From Variovorax sp. (GTDB taxonomy: Bacteria; Pseudomonadota; Gammaproteobacteria; Burkholderiales; Burkholderiaceae_C), in the NCBI GenBank assembly GCA_028292145.1, contig JAQGMX010000261.1:1-6481 (forward strand): DNA of 6,481 bases, given 5' to 3'. The position numbers and the translations under genes were made by a program. The notes beneath the pieces were generated by a model, which worked only from the letters and a program-made list of their open reading frames with translations, did no database searches and was not told where the DNA came from. Of this stretch, positions 1-5,752 are shown in pieces. Positions within the stretch are counted from its first letter, which is position 1; every line of letters begins with the position of its first letter.

Positions 1-1027
1 CCGGAAGGACCTTGTTGCGGCTGACGAACTTGTAGATGTATTCGAACGCCGTGTCGTCGCCCATGTAGACGGCGACGCGGCCATCGCGGGTCAGCGTGCA
101 GGTCGCGCTTTCCTGGCGCTTGCGGCCAAGCGCGGTGCGCTTGACCGGCGTCGAAGCGGGATCGAAGGGGTCGATTTCCACGACCCAGCCGAAGCGGTTG
201 GATTCATTGGGATGCCTTGAGACATCGAAACGCTCGTCGAACTGCCAGTATTCGACCCACTGCCTGCCGGCGACCGTGCCGTAGCGGCGCTGTCTGGCGT
301 TGGCCGACGTTGCCGCTTCTTTCGGTCCGCCGAAGTAGCCGTGGAAGTTTTCTTCGCAGGTGAGGTAGGTGCCCCACGGCGTGACGCCCATCGCGCAATT
401 CGCGAAGGTGCCGAAGACGCGCGTGCCGTCCGGGTCGGCGGCCGTGCGCATCAGCGGCGTGCCGGCCGCCGGTCCCGCGAGCCTGATCGGCGTGCGGCCG
501 TGGATGCGGCGCGCGTAGGGCGAGGGCAGCACCTGCGTCCACCGACCGTCACTGCCGCGCGCGATCTCGATCACCGAGACACCCATCGCGTGCAGCGACT
601 TGCGTACCTTTTCGTCGGTCCAGCGGTCAACGCCGTCGGTGTGCAGCAGGCGTTCGTCGGTGTATTCGTGGTTGAGCACCAGCAGGCCGCGGTCGCCGCG
701 CTCGCCGAGGGCGAAGAAATGCATGCCGTCGTGGTGCATGCCGGCCTGCACGGCCTGGTCGGCGGCGCTGTTGCCGGCGTTGGCGAGAAAGGCCGGCATC
801 GCGCCCGCGATGCCGGTCGGCGCGCCCCACGGATACAGCACCTGCGATGTGTATTCGGGCGGCAGCGTGATGCTGTCGAGGACGTTGGCCGGGACATGGC
901 CGAAGCGCAGCGCGTCAGCGGTCTGGTGCGACGCGCCGACGCCGAACGGCCGGGCGCAGCCTTGCGCGAGAAGGGCGACGATGGCGGCGGCGCTGGATTG
1001 CAGGAAGTGACGGCGTTCGATGGGCAT
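1..1027 (-). CDS. PhoX-family (DUF839) phosphatase, N-terminal part; C-terminus off the left edge
   Basis: This reading frame stays open from the ATG at 1027 to the window edge (342 complete codons), so the C-terminus is missing. PhoX enzymes are calcium/iron-dependent phosphomonoesterases exported by the Tat system, and they release phosphate from organic esters. Seen here: a Tat-like start (E4-R5-R6-H7-F8-L9-Q10), a hydrophobic stretch to about residue 21, and L20-A21-Q22-G23-C24, which fits a permissive lipobox. The mature part has motifs I associate with the family: NHEYT at 119-123, NCAMGVTPWG at 210-219, CEEN at 224-227, VVEIDP at 282-287 and GDD at 323-325, followed by FEYIYKF. C224 or C211, E284 and the acidic residues are candidate metal ligands. 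Where I recall many relatives having His-Glu, this protein has Q305-E306. The upstream ribosome site is weak, but no alternative in-frame start lies close by. The family call is firm; the substrate is inferred. Confidence 0.9.
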   Translation of the reverse strand, partial: MPIERRHFLQSSAAAIVALLAQGCARPFGVGASHQTADALRFGHVPANVLDSITLPPEYTSQVLYPWGAPTGIAGAMPAFLANAGNSAADQAVQAGMHHDGMHFFALGERGDRGLLVLNHEYTDERLLHTDGVDRWTDEKVRKSLHAMGVSVIEIARGSDGRWTQVLPSPYARRIHGRTPIRLAGPAAGTPLMRTAADPDGTRVFGTFANCAMGVTPWGTYLTCEENFHGYFGGPKEAATSANARQRRYGTVAGRQWVEYWQFDERFDVSRHPNESNRFGWVVEIDPFDPASTPVKRTALGRKRQESATCTLTRDGRVAVYMGDDTAFEYIYKFVSRNKVLP

Positions 1028-1108
1028 GGTGTCCGATGATGCCGCAGCCCGGAAGATCGGATACTCCGGCGCGCCGACAACCCAACCATCGAAATCTGGA
1101 GCTTCGAA
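1028..1108. promoter_or_regulatory. Divergent intergenic region with a central palindrome
   Basis: These 81 bases separate the minus-strand phosphatase gene from the plus-strand DUF2256 gene, so they should hold both promoters. Near the midpoint is a perfect 10-base palindrome, CGGCGCGCCG (1067-1076). Beside it are 5-base inverted arms, CCGGA (1049-1053) and TCCGG (1065-1069), with 11 bases between. Short GC-only palindromes are frequent in GC-rich DNA, so an operator role is only a possibility. I saw no convincing Pho box and no clear -35/-10 pair. Confidence 0.35.
1098..1101 (+). promoter_or_regulatory. Ribosome binding site deciding the DUF2256 start
   Basis: GGAG lies seven bases upstream of the ATG at 1109. 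This favours that start over the second in-frame ATG at 1115, which would leave 13 bases. Confidence 0.6.
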
Positions 1109-1273
1109 ATGCGTATGCGCAAGAAGGCGGACCTGCCCGAGAAGATCTGCGCCAGTTGCGGACTGCCGTTCGCCTGGCGAAAGAAATGGGAGAAGAACTG
1201 GGACGTGGTCAAGTATTGCTCCGAGCGCTGCCGCGGCGCACGCAATAACAAGGAATCGCCGAGCATTAAATAA
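1109..1273 (+). CDS. DUF2256 small zinc-ribbon-like protein (54 aa)
   Basis: A 54-residue basic protein ending at TAA 1271-1273. It carries a four-cysteine pattern: C14-x2-C17 (KICASCGLPF) and C37-x3-C41 (VKYCSERCRG), with the basic, tryptophan-rich stretch WRKKWEKNW (23-31) between. This arrangement, a CxxC followed by a W-R-K-K-W segment and a YCSxxC, is what I recognise as DUF2256, a family of small proteins of unknown function, often about 50 residues long. The cysteines probably bind one zinc ion (inference). The protein is cytoplasmic: no signal or membrane segment. It is transcribed divergently from the phosphatase gene, and 152 bases separate it from the acetate operon, so it probably has its own promoter. 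In other genomes I recall DUF2256 genes near photolyase or cryptochrome genes; none is visible here. Its size makes it easy for gene callers to miss, but the family match makes it a real gene. Confidence 0.88.
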   Translation: MRMRKKADLPEKICASCGLPFAWRKKWEKNWDVVKYCSERCRGARNNKESPSIK

Positions 1274-1294
1274 CTTACAGCAAACTGAATTGCG

Positions 1295-1313
1295 CCGGTT
1301 ATTTTCCGGTTAT
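1295..1313 (+). repeat. Direct repeat CCGGTTAT x2, 11-bp period
   Basis: CCGGTTAT occurs at 1295-1302 and again at 1306-1313, so equivalent bases are 11 apart, about one turn of the DNA helix. That spacing is typical of tandem half-sites bound on one face by a dimeric regulator. Its place upstream of an acetate permease operon makes an activator site plausible. The regulator is not identifiable from the sequence, and I do not match it to a named motif. Confidence 0.5.
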
Positions 1314-1333
1314 ATCGATCTTATGGAAAACCA

Positions 1334-1379
1334 CTAGAAATGCAGCCGGCGGGTGCAAGCTTGGTGAAAGCATCTCTAG
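1334..1379 (+). repeat. Inverted repeat, possible leader stem-loop (10-bp arms)
   Basis: CTAGAAATGC (1334-1343) pairs with GCATCTCTAG (1370-1379) at nine of ten positions; the only mismatch is A1339 with C1374. The 26-base interior contains the 8-base palindrome CAAGCTTG (1356-1363). If transcribed, it would form a stem-loop in the 5' leader of the DUF485-actP mRNA. There is no following T-run, so it does not look like an intrinsic terminator. Confidence 0.45.
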
Positions 1380-1384
1380 CGACC

Positions 1385-1400
1385 ATGAATCCAGATTCAT
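1385..1400. repeat. Perfect inverted repeat ATGAATC-CA-GATTCAT
   Basis: Seven-base perfect arms (1385-1391 and 1394-1400) flank a two-base spacer. The element ends 25 bases before the DUF485 start codon and 12 bases before its ribosome site. The short spacer makes a DNA-bound dimer site more likely than a stable RNA hairpin, because a two-base loop would force the inner pairs open. It is AT-rich within a GC-rich region, which makes chance less likely. Function unknown. Confidence 0.5.
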
Positions 1401-1425
1401 TAGATCGAGACAAAGGAACCGACCC

Positions 1426-1734
1426 ATGCAAGATGCCTTGGCGGCGCGCATCGCAAGCGATCCGCGCTATATCGAACTCAAATCCAAGCGCACGCGCTTC
1501 GGATGGTGGCTCACCCTCTCGATGATGGTCGTTTATTACGGCTTCATCCTGCTCGTGGCTTTCAACAAGCCTTTCCTGACCACGCGTCTGGGTTCCGGCG
1601 TCACGACGATCGGCATGCCTTTGGGCCTGGCCGTCATTGTTTTTACCGTCGTCATTACCGGGATTTACGTCCGCCGTGCAAATCGTGAATACGATGCATT
1701 GACCGAGCAGATCGCAAAGGGAGTTTCCAAGTGA
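1426..1734 (+). CDS. yjcH: DUF485 inner-membrane protein, acetate-permease partner (YjcH-like)
   Basis: A 102-residue protein, close to the 104 residues of E. coli YjcH. Seen: a polar N-terminus with the typical DPRYIELKSKRTRF segment (12-25), a first membrane helix at about 27-46 (W27 to F46), a loop with K48 and R54, a second helix at about 62-82, then the family ending TGIYVRRANREYD (78-90). DUF485 proteins almost always sit directly before a sodium/solute symporter gene of the ActP type and are thought to assist it; a direct biochemical role is not established. Ribosome site AAGGA (1413-1417) lies eight bases before ATG 1426. The stop codon overlaps the GTG start of actP by four bases, so the two genes form one operon with probable translational coupling. 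Regulation probably acts through the structured leader upstream (inference). Confidence 0.93.
   Translation: MQDALAARIASDPRYIELKSKRTRFGWWLTLSMMVVYYGFILLVAFNKPFLTTRLGSGVTTIGMPLGLAVIVFTVVITGIYVRRANREYDALTEQIAKGVSK
1716..1723 (+). promoter_or_regulatory. Strong ribosome binding site for the GTG start of actP
   Basis: AAAGGGAG lies inside the end of the DUF485 gene and leaves seven bases to the GTG at 1731-1733. This strong site supports the non-ATG start, and its position within the upstream coding region fits translational coupling. Confidence 0.7.
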
Positions 1735-3449
1735 GAAAAGAAGCAGCCGGCTGGCTGGGCGTCGTTGCGCTCCTTTTATTTGCACCGGTCGTTTATGCGG
1801 CGGGCGGCGATCTGGGTCAATTGCAGAAGCAACCGACCAATTGGACGGCCATCGGCATGTTCGCCGTATTCGTGGTCGGTACGCTGTTCATTACCAAATG
1901 GGCTGCGGCAAAAACCAAAAGCGCGTCCGATTTCTATACGGCGGGCGGCGGCATCACCGGTTTCCAGAACGGCCTGGCGATTGCAGGCGACTTCATGTCG
2001 GCGGCTTCGTTCCTGGGTATTTCGGCTGCGGTGATGGTCGGCGGCTTCGACGGGCTGATCTATTCGATCGGTTTCCTGGTCGGCTGGCCGGTCGTGACTT
2101 TCCTGTTGGCCGAACGGCTGCGCAATCTGGGCAAGTTCACTTTTGCGGACGTTGCGGCATTCCGTTTCCGCCAGGCACCGGTGCGCATCTTCGCGGCGTC
2201 CGGCACGCTGGTCGTCGTGGCTTTCTATCTGATCGCGCAAATGGTCGGCGCCGGGCAACTGATCAAGCTGCTTTTCGGTCTCGAATACTGGATCGCGGTG
2301 GTCATCGTCGGCGCTCTGATGATGGTCTACGTGCTTTTTGGCGGCATGACGGCCACCACCTGGGTGCAGATCATCAAGGCCTGTCTGCTTCTGGCGGGGG
2401 CGAGCTTCATGGCGTTCATGGTGCTGCTGCACTTCGGATTCAGTCCGGAAGCGATGTTTGCCAAGGCCGTGGAAGTGAAGACGGCGCTCTCGGTATCGGC
2501 AGGCAAGCCGGCCGACGTGGCTGCTGCGGAAGGTTTCTCGATCATGGGCCCGGGCGGCTTCATCAAGGATCCGATCTCCGCGATCAGCTTCGGCATGGCG
2601 CTGATGTTCGGTACCGCCGGCCTCCCGCATATCCTGATGCGCTTCTTCACCGTACCGAATGCCAAGGAAGCGCGCAAATCGGTGCTGTGGGCGACGACCT
2701 GGATCGGCTACTTCTACATCCTGACCTTCATCATCGGCTTCGGCGCGATCACCTTCGTGCTGACGAATCCCGAGTTTCTCGATGCCAAGGGCGGCTTGCT
2801 CGGCGGCGGCAACATGGCGGCAGTGCATTTGGCCAAGGCGGTCGGCGGCAACGTGTTTCTGGGCTTCATCTCGGCGGTAGCCTTCGCCACGATTCTGGCT
2901 GTGGTCGCGGGCTTGACGCTGTCGGGCGCTTCCGCCGTCTCGCACGACATCTACGCCACGGTCGTCAAGAAGGGCAACGCCGACAGCGCTTCCGAACTGA
3001 AGGTGTCGCGCATCACGACCCTCGCGCTCGGCGTCGTCGCCGTGGTGCTGGGCATCGTGTTCGAGAAGCAGAACATCGCTTTCATGGTGAGCCTGGCCTT
3101 CGCCATCGCGGCATCGGCGAACTTCCCGGTGCTGCTGATGTCGGTGCTGTGGAAAGACTGCACGACGCGCGGCGCTGTGATCGGCGGCTTCCTCGGGTTG
3201 ATCTCTTCGGTTGCGCTGACCATCGTGTCGCCGGCCGTCTGGGAAGCCACGCTGGGTTATCCGAAAGGCTCTGCGCTGTTCCCATATGCGTCGCCTGCGC
3301 TGTTCTCGATGACCATCGGCTTCGTCGGCATCTGGCTGTTCTCGATCCTCGACCGCAGCCCGCGCGCAGCCGAAGACCGTGCCGGCTTCCTGCCGCAGCA
3401 GGTGCGCTCGGAGACCGGCATCGGCGCCTCGGGTGCTTCCGGCCACTGA
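1731..3449 (+). CDS. actP: Cation/acetate symporter ActP
   Basis: A 572-residue sodium/solute symporter (SSF) family permease that imports acetate and related short monocarboxylates across the inner membrane with a cation. Similarity to E. coli ActP (549 residues) runs from end to end. Seen: a signal-like hydrophobic N-terminus ending VVYAAGGD (20-27), QPTNW (34-38), the block from Y69-T-A-G-G to F94-L-G (ITGFQNGLAIAGD at 75-87), HILMRFF (300-306), SGASAVSHDIY (398-408) and the C-terminal RSETGIG, which matches RSQTGFG in E. coli. The length fits about 13-14 membrane segments. The loop after the MAFMVLLHFGFSPEA segment is roughly a dozen residues longer than in E. coli. The start is GTG 1731, supported by a strong ribosome site and by the ATGA-like overlap (GTGA) with DUF485. 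Acetate must be activated by an acetyl-CoA synthetase encoded elsewhere; none is in the window. Confidence 0.97.
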   Translation: MRKEAAGWLGVVALLLFAPVVYAAGGDLGQLQKQPTNWTAIGMFAVFVVGTLFITKWAAAKTKSASDFYTAGGGITGFQNGLAIAGDFMSAASFLGISAAVMVGGFDGLIYSIGFLVGWPVVTFLLAERLRNLGKFTFADVAAFRFRQAPVRIFAASGTLVVVAFYLIAQMVGAGQLIKLLFGLEYWIAVVIVGALMMVYVLFGGMTATTWVQIIKACLLLAGASFMAFMVLLHFGFSPEAMFAKAVEVKTALSVSAGKPADVAAAEGFSIMGPGGFIKDPISAISFGMALMFGTAGLPHILMRFFTVPNAKEARKSVLWATTWIGYFYILTFIIGFGAITFVLTNPEFLDAKGGLLGGGNMAAVHLAKAVGGNVFLGFISAVAFATILAVVAGLTLSGASAVSHDIYATVVKKGNADSASELKVSRITTLALGVVAVVLGIVFEKQNIAFMVSLAFAIAASANFPVLLMSVLWKDCTTRGAVIGGFLGLISSVALTIVSPAVWEATLGYPKGSALFPYASPALFSMTIGFVGIWLFSILDRSPRAAEDRAGFLPQQVRSETGIGASGASGH

Positions 3450-3459
3450 CGGTTTGCGT

Positions 3460-3475
3460 TGGGGCTCTTGCCCTA
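3460..3475 (+). other. Small hairpin after actP, not a clear terminator
   Basis: GGGC (3462-3465) and GCCC (3470-3473) flank a four-base loop, TCTT. A G-U and a T-A pair could extend the stem to six. It begins 11 bases after the actP stop. There is no T-run after it, so it could end transcription only weakly, or protect the 3' end of the mRNA. The 85 bases between actP and the next gene show no clear promoter, so read-through into the CHASE3 gene remains possible. Confidence 0.3.
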
Positions 3476-3534
3476 CACACTGAAGCGCACGGCGGCGCAT
3501 CTACCGGTTGTTGCGGGGCAGCAATATCGGCTCG

Positions 3535-4281
3535 ATGAGCAACCCAGCCGCCGTTCCTGTCGCCGCCCAAGTTACCGGCCAAGTGACCGGCCAAAGGCAT
3601 CGCTGGTGGATGCGTGCTCGCCGGCTCGGTGCGCCGCCGAAGCGCGTGGTGATGTGGTCGGTGATTTCTTCGGGGCCGATGGCGCTGGTGGTCATTGCCG
3701 GTGCCATCCTGACGTACCACGGCCACTCGCTGCTGGTGGAAAGCCGGCAGCGAGTCGACCACACCTACCAGGTTCTGGCCGGGCTCAACAGGCTGTTCAT
3801 TTCAGTCGAAGACGCGGAAACCGGGCAGCGCGGTTTCATCATCACCGGTGACGATACCTATCTGGAACCGTACCTGAACGCCGTCGGTCAGACGGATGGT
3901 CACATTTCCAATCTGCGCCGGCTGCTCGATTCGTCGCCTGCGCAAGCTGCGCGCGTCTCTCAGCTCGAAACGCTTGTCGAAGCAAAACTCGCTGAACTCG
4001 GCGAGGTGATCGATGTTCGCCGTCGCGAAGGTTTTCAGACTGCCTCGAACGCAATCGTCAAGAGCGAAGGCAAGCAACTGATGGACAAGGTGCGAACGGA
4101 AGTCGCCAGCATTGGCACTACCGAAGAGGCGCAGTTGCGCGCACAGCAGGAAGACGCGCGCCTGCGCGAGCAGGAGCTTCTGCAGATCGGCAGCATCGTC
4201 GCTGCGGTGTCGATCGCCGTGCGGCTCGGGCTGGCCTTTTTCCTGGCGCGGTTGCGGGCGCGGTCCGAGCGCCCGCTGTAG
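3535..4281 (+). CDS. CHASE3-domain membrane protein without an output domain
   Basis: A 248-residue protein if ATG 3535 is the start; a TTG at 3508 would add nine residues, and neither has a good ribosome site. Seen: a basic cytoplasmic N-terminus with VTGQVTGQ (13-20), membrane helix 1 at about 38-60, an extracytoplasmic CHASE3 domain at about 65-210 with the family signature ETGQRGFIITGD (95-106) followed by YLEPY, then membrane helix 2 at about 218-238 and ten residues of basic tail. CHASE3 is a helical periplasmic sensor domain normally fused to histidine kinases, diguanylate cyclases or chemoreceptors. Here the stop (TAG 4279-4281) comes directly after helix 2, so no HAMP, kinase or GGDEF part exists. 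R230 in the middle of helix 2 is unusual. Either it is a stand-alone sensor or accessory subunit, or the remnant of a truncated receptor. I saw no output-domain remnant in the following 48 bases. Ligand unknown. Confidence 0.85.
   Translation: MSNPAAVPVAAQVTGQVTGQRHRWWMRARRLGAPPKRVVMWSVISSGPMALVVIAGAILTYHGHSLLVESRQRVDHTYQVLAGLNRLFISVEDAETGQRGFIITGDDTYLEPYLNAVGQTDGHISNLRRLLDSSPAQAARVSQLETLVEAKLAELGEVIDVRRREGFQTASNAIVKSEGKQLMDKVRTEVASIGTTEEAQLRAQQEDARLREQELLQIGSIVAAVSIAVRLGLAFFLARLRARSERPL
3567..3590 (+). repeat. 12-bp tandem duplication in the CHASE3 gene
   Basis: CCAAGTTACCGG (3567-3578) is followed directly by CCAAGTGACCGG (3579-3590), with one mismatch and a partial third CCAA. In frame, it encodes VTGQ twice in the cytoplasmic N-terminus, so it keeps the reading frame. 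It looks like a small in-frame slippage duplication and is probably neutral. Confidence 0.6.
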
Positions 4282-4329
4282 CGTTGCGAACCGGCCCGGC
4301 TCTGCAAGTGTTTCCTTCGGCGGACAACG

Positions 4330-5664
4330 ATGATTGAACATCCGCTCCACCGATTGCTTCATCGCCTGCTGCATCGCGCCGTAGACGTCAGGCCTGAAGA
4401 AGTGCGCGCGACGCTGCTCGGCTTCGCCTGGTTCTTCTGCCTGCTGGGCGGCTACTACCTGCTGCGGCCTTTGCGGGACGCGATGGGCCTCGCCGGCGGT
4501 CCGGACGAATTGCAGTGGCTGTTCACCGGCACCTTCGTTGCGATGTTGGCGCTCGTGCCGATCTTCGGCGCGCTCGTCACGCGTCTGTCGCCGCGGAGAT
4601 TCGTTCCGCTGGTCTATCGCGCCTTCACCGCCAGCATCCTCGTGTTCTGCGTGCTGATCGCAATGGACATCCAAAGCGTGTGGGTCGGACGCACCTTCTT
4701 CGTCTGGATCAGCGTTTTCAACCTGTTCGTCATCAGCATTTTCTGGAGCGTGCTGGCCGACTGTTTCAGCAACGCGCAGGGCCGCCGGCTGTTCGGTTTC
4801 ATCGCGGCGGGCGGGACGGCTGGCACTTTCGTCGGGCCGGCACTGGCGGCGACCCTCGTCAGCGCGCTGGGGCCTGTCGCGCTGACGCTCGGGGCGGCGT
4901 TGCTGCTGGAGATGGCGTTGCAATGCTTCTACCGGCTCTACCCGAAGGCCACGGGTACCAGTGGCCACCGGCTGTCCGACCCTGGCGAGCAGGCCGGCGC
5001 TGCCACCGCGACCGGCGATGCCCAACCCATCGGCGGCGGCGTGTTCGCCGGGCTCGGACTGATCGTGCGTTCGCCGTATCTGGCGGGCCTGTGCGGCTAC
5101 CTGCTGCTGCACACGGCGGCGTCGACCTTTCTTTATTTCGAGCAGGGGCGCATCGTCGCCGGCGCGTTTGCCGATACGGCTTCGCGCACGCGCTTCTTCG
5201 CTCTGGTCGACCTCGGCGTGTCGTCGCTCACGCTGCTGCTGCAGGTGTTCGTCACCGGGCGCCTGATCAGACGCTTCGGCATCGGCACGGCGCTGGTTGT
5301 GCTTCCCGTCGCATCGGCGCTCGCTTTCGCAGCCGTCGCGCTGTCGCCGGCGGTGATGGTCCTGGCCAGCGCGCAGGCGCTGCGCCGCGCCTTCGACTAT
5401 GCCGTCGCGCGGCCGGCCCGCGAAGTGCTCTTCACCGTCGTCACGCGGGAGGCCAAGTACAAGGCGAAGAATGCGATCGAGACGGTGGTCTATCGGGGAG
5501 GCGATGCCGTCAGCGGTTGGATTTCCACGGGACTGGCCGCAGTCGGCATCGGTTTTGCAGGGCTGGCTGCCTTGGCGATCCCCTTGGCAGCGCTTTGGGC
5601 GGTGTTGTCCTTGTGGCTTGCGCGGCAGCAGGAACGTCGGCTTCGGGAGCGAGCGCGGCCCTGA
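4330..5664 (+). CDS. NTT/TLC-like (ATP/ADP translocase-related) membrane carrier, MFS-type
   Basis: A 444-residue polytopic inner-membrane protein with about 11-12 hydrophobic segments. Databases often call such proteins MFS transporters or Npt1/Npt2-family nucleotide transporters. Motifs resemble the nucleotide transporter (NTT, TLC) family: YYLLRPLRDAMG (42-53) in the first helix, comparable to the R-x-x-K-D segment of NTTs; FWSVLADCFSNAQGRRLFGF (138-157) followed by a G-rich helix with a GP; and, near the C-terminus, DYAVARPAREVLF (356-368) with K376-Y-K-A-K380-N-A-I-E, comparable to the conserved NTT P-x-K-E and K-x-K-A blocks. Known NTTs exchange ATP/ADP or import nucleotides in obligate intracellular bacteria and plastids; substrates of this shorter free-living group are unknown to me. 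The N-terminus repeats H-R-L-L three times (4-16). The ATG at 4330 has a weak CGGA five bases upstream. It lies 48 bases after the CHASE3 gene on the same strand, possibly one transcript. Confidence 0.82.
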   Translation: MIEHPLHRLLHRLLHRAVDVRPEEVRATLLGFAWFFCLLGGYYLLRPLRDAMGLAGGPDELQWLFTGTFVAMLALVPIFGALVTRLSPRRFVPLVYRAFTASILVFCVLIAMDIQSVWVGRTFFVWISVFNLFVISIFWSVLADCFSNAQGRRLFGFIAAGGTAGTFVGPALAATLVSALGPVALTLGAALLLEMALQCFYRLYPKATGTSGHRLSDPGEQAGAATATGDAQPIGGGVFAGLGLIVRSPYLAGLCGYLLLHTAASTFLYFEQGRIVAGAFADTASRTRFFALVDLGVSSLTLLLQVFVTGRLIRRFGIGTALVVLPVASALAFAAVALSPAVMVLASAQALRRAFDYAVARPAREVLFTVVTREAKYKAKNAIETVVYRGGDAVSGWISTGLAAVGIGFAGLAALAIPLAALWAVLSLWLARQQERRLRERARP

Positions 5665-5752
5665 CCACAGAAAACCGCCATCGACGAGAATCGGTGACAA
5701 TTCGTAAGCAGAAGTAAATTTTCTCTGTTCTTAATCTTTGGTACGTTCGACG
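5665..5752 (+). promoter_or_regulatory. AT-richer gap with a possible promoter for the EAL-HDOD gene
   Basis: The 88 bases before the EAL-HDOD gene become AT-rich after about 5695. GTGACA (5694-5699) matches the sigma-70 -35 consensus at five of six positions, and TAAATT (5715-5720) matches the -10 at four of six. The spacing is 15 bases, shorter than the preferred 17, so the promoter is tentative. No terminator hairpin for the upstream carrier gene was found. Confidence 0.3.

Larger units (their letters stand above)
1274..1425 (+). promoter_or_regulatory. Leader/promoter region of the DUF485-actP operon
   Basis: These 152 bases lie between the DUF2256 stop and the DUF485 start. They are visibly richer in A+T than the flanking genes up to about 1340. 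They contain a direct repeat (1295-1313), an imperfect long inverted repeat (1334-1379) and a near-perfect short palindrome (1385-1400), each listed separately. TATATC or TTATAT around 1310-1316 could serve as a -10 element, but no good -35 is spaced correctly. I did not see a sigma-54 GG/GC pair. No T-run terminator for the preceding gene is evident. A transcription start just downstream of about 1320 would put both inverted repeats in the 5' untranslated RNA (inference). Confidence 0.5.

Noticed and set aside
341..1039. Overlapping frames on both strands in the phosphatase region (plus 341-1039, plus 600-1010, minus 571-1266)
   Set aside because: The minus-strand frame starting at 1027 carries clear DUF839 motifs along its whole length; the others are out-of-frame shadows.
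1295..1309. Possible terminator hairpin after the DUF2256 gene (CCGG-TTATTTT-CCGG)
   Set aside because: The stem is only four pairs, CCGG is self-complementary, and no T-run follows; the direct-repeat reading explains it better.
1340..1525. Small plus-strand frame of 61 codons across the leader and the start of DUF485
   Set aside because: It overlaps the DUF485 start in another frame, has no ribosome site and no family resemblance. The region is better explained by the leader repeats.
1776..3500. Open frame of 574 codons on the minus strand, and a 565-codon plus-strand frame at 1841-3538
   Set aside because: Both overlap actP, whose match to E. coli ActP is end to end. Their products are compositionally biased and unlike any family I know.
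3802..5700. Long open frame of 632 codons on the minus strand
   Set aside because: It lies opposite the CHASE3 and carrier genes, has a low-complexity R/Q/E/D/H/A-rich product with no recognisable domain, and is the usual antisense artefact of GC-rich codon use.
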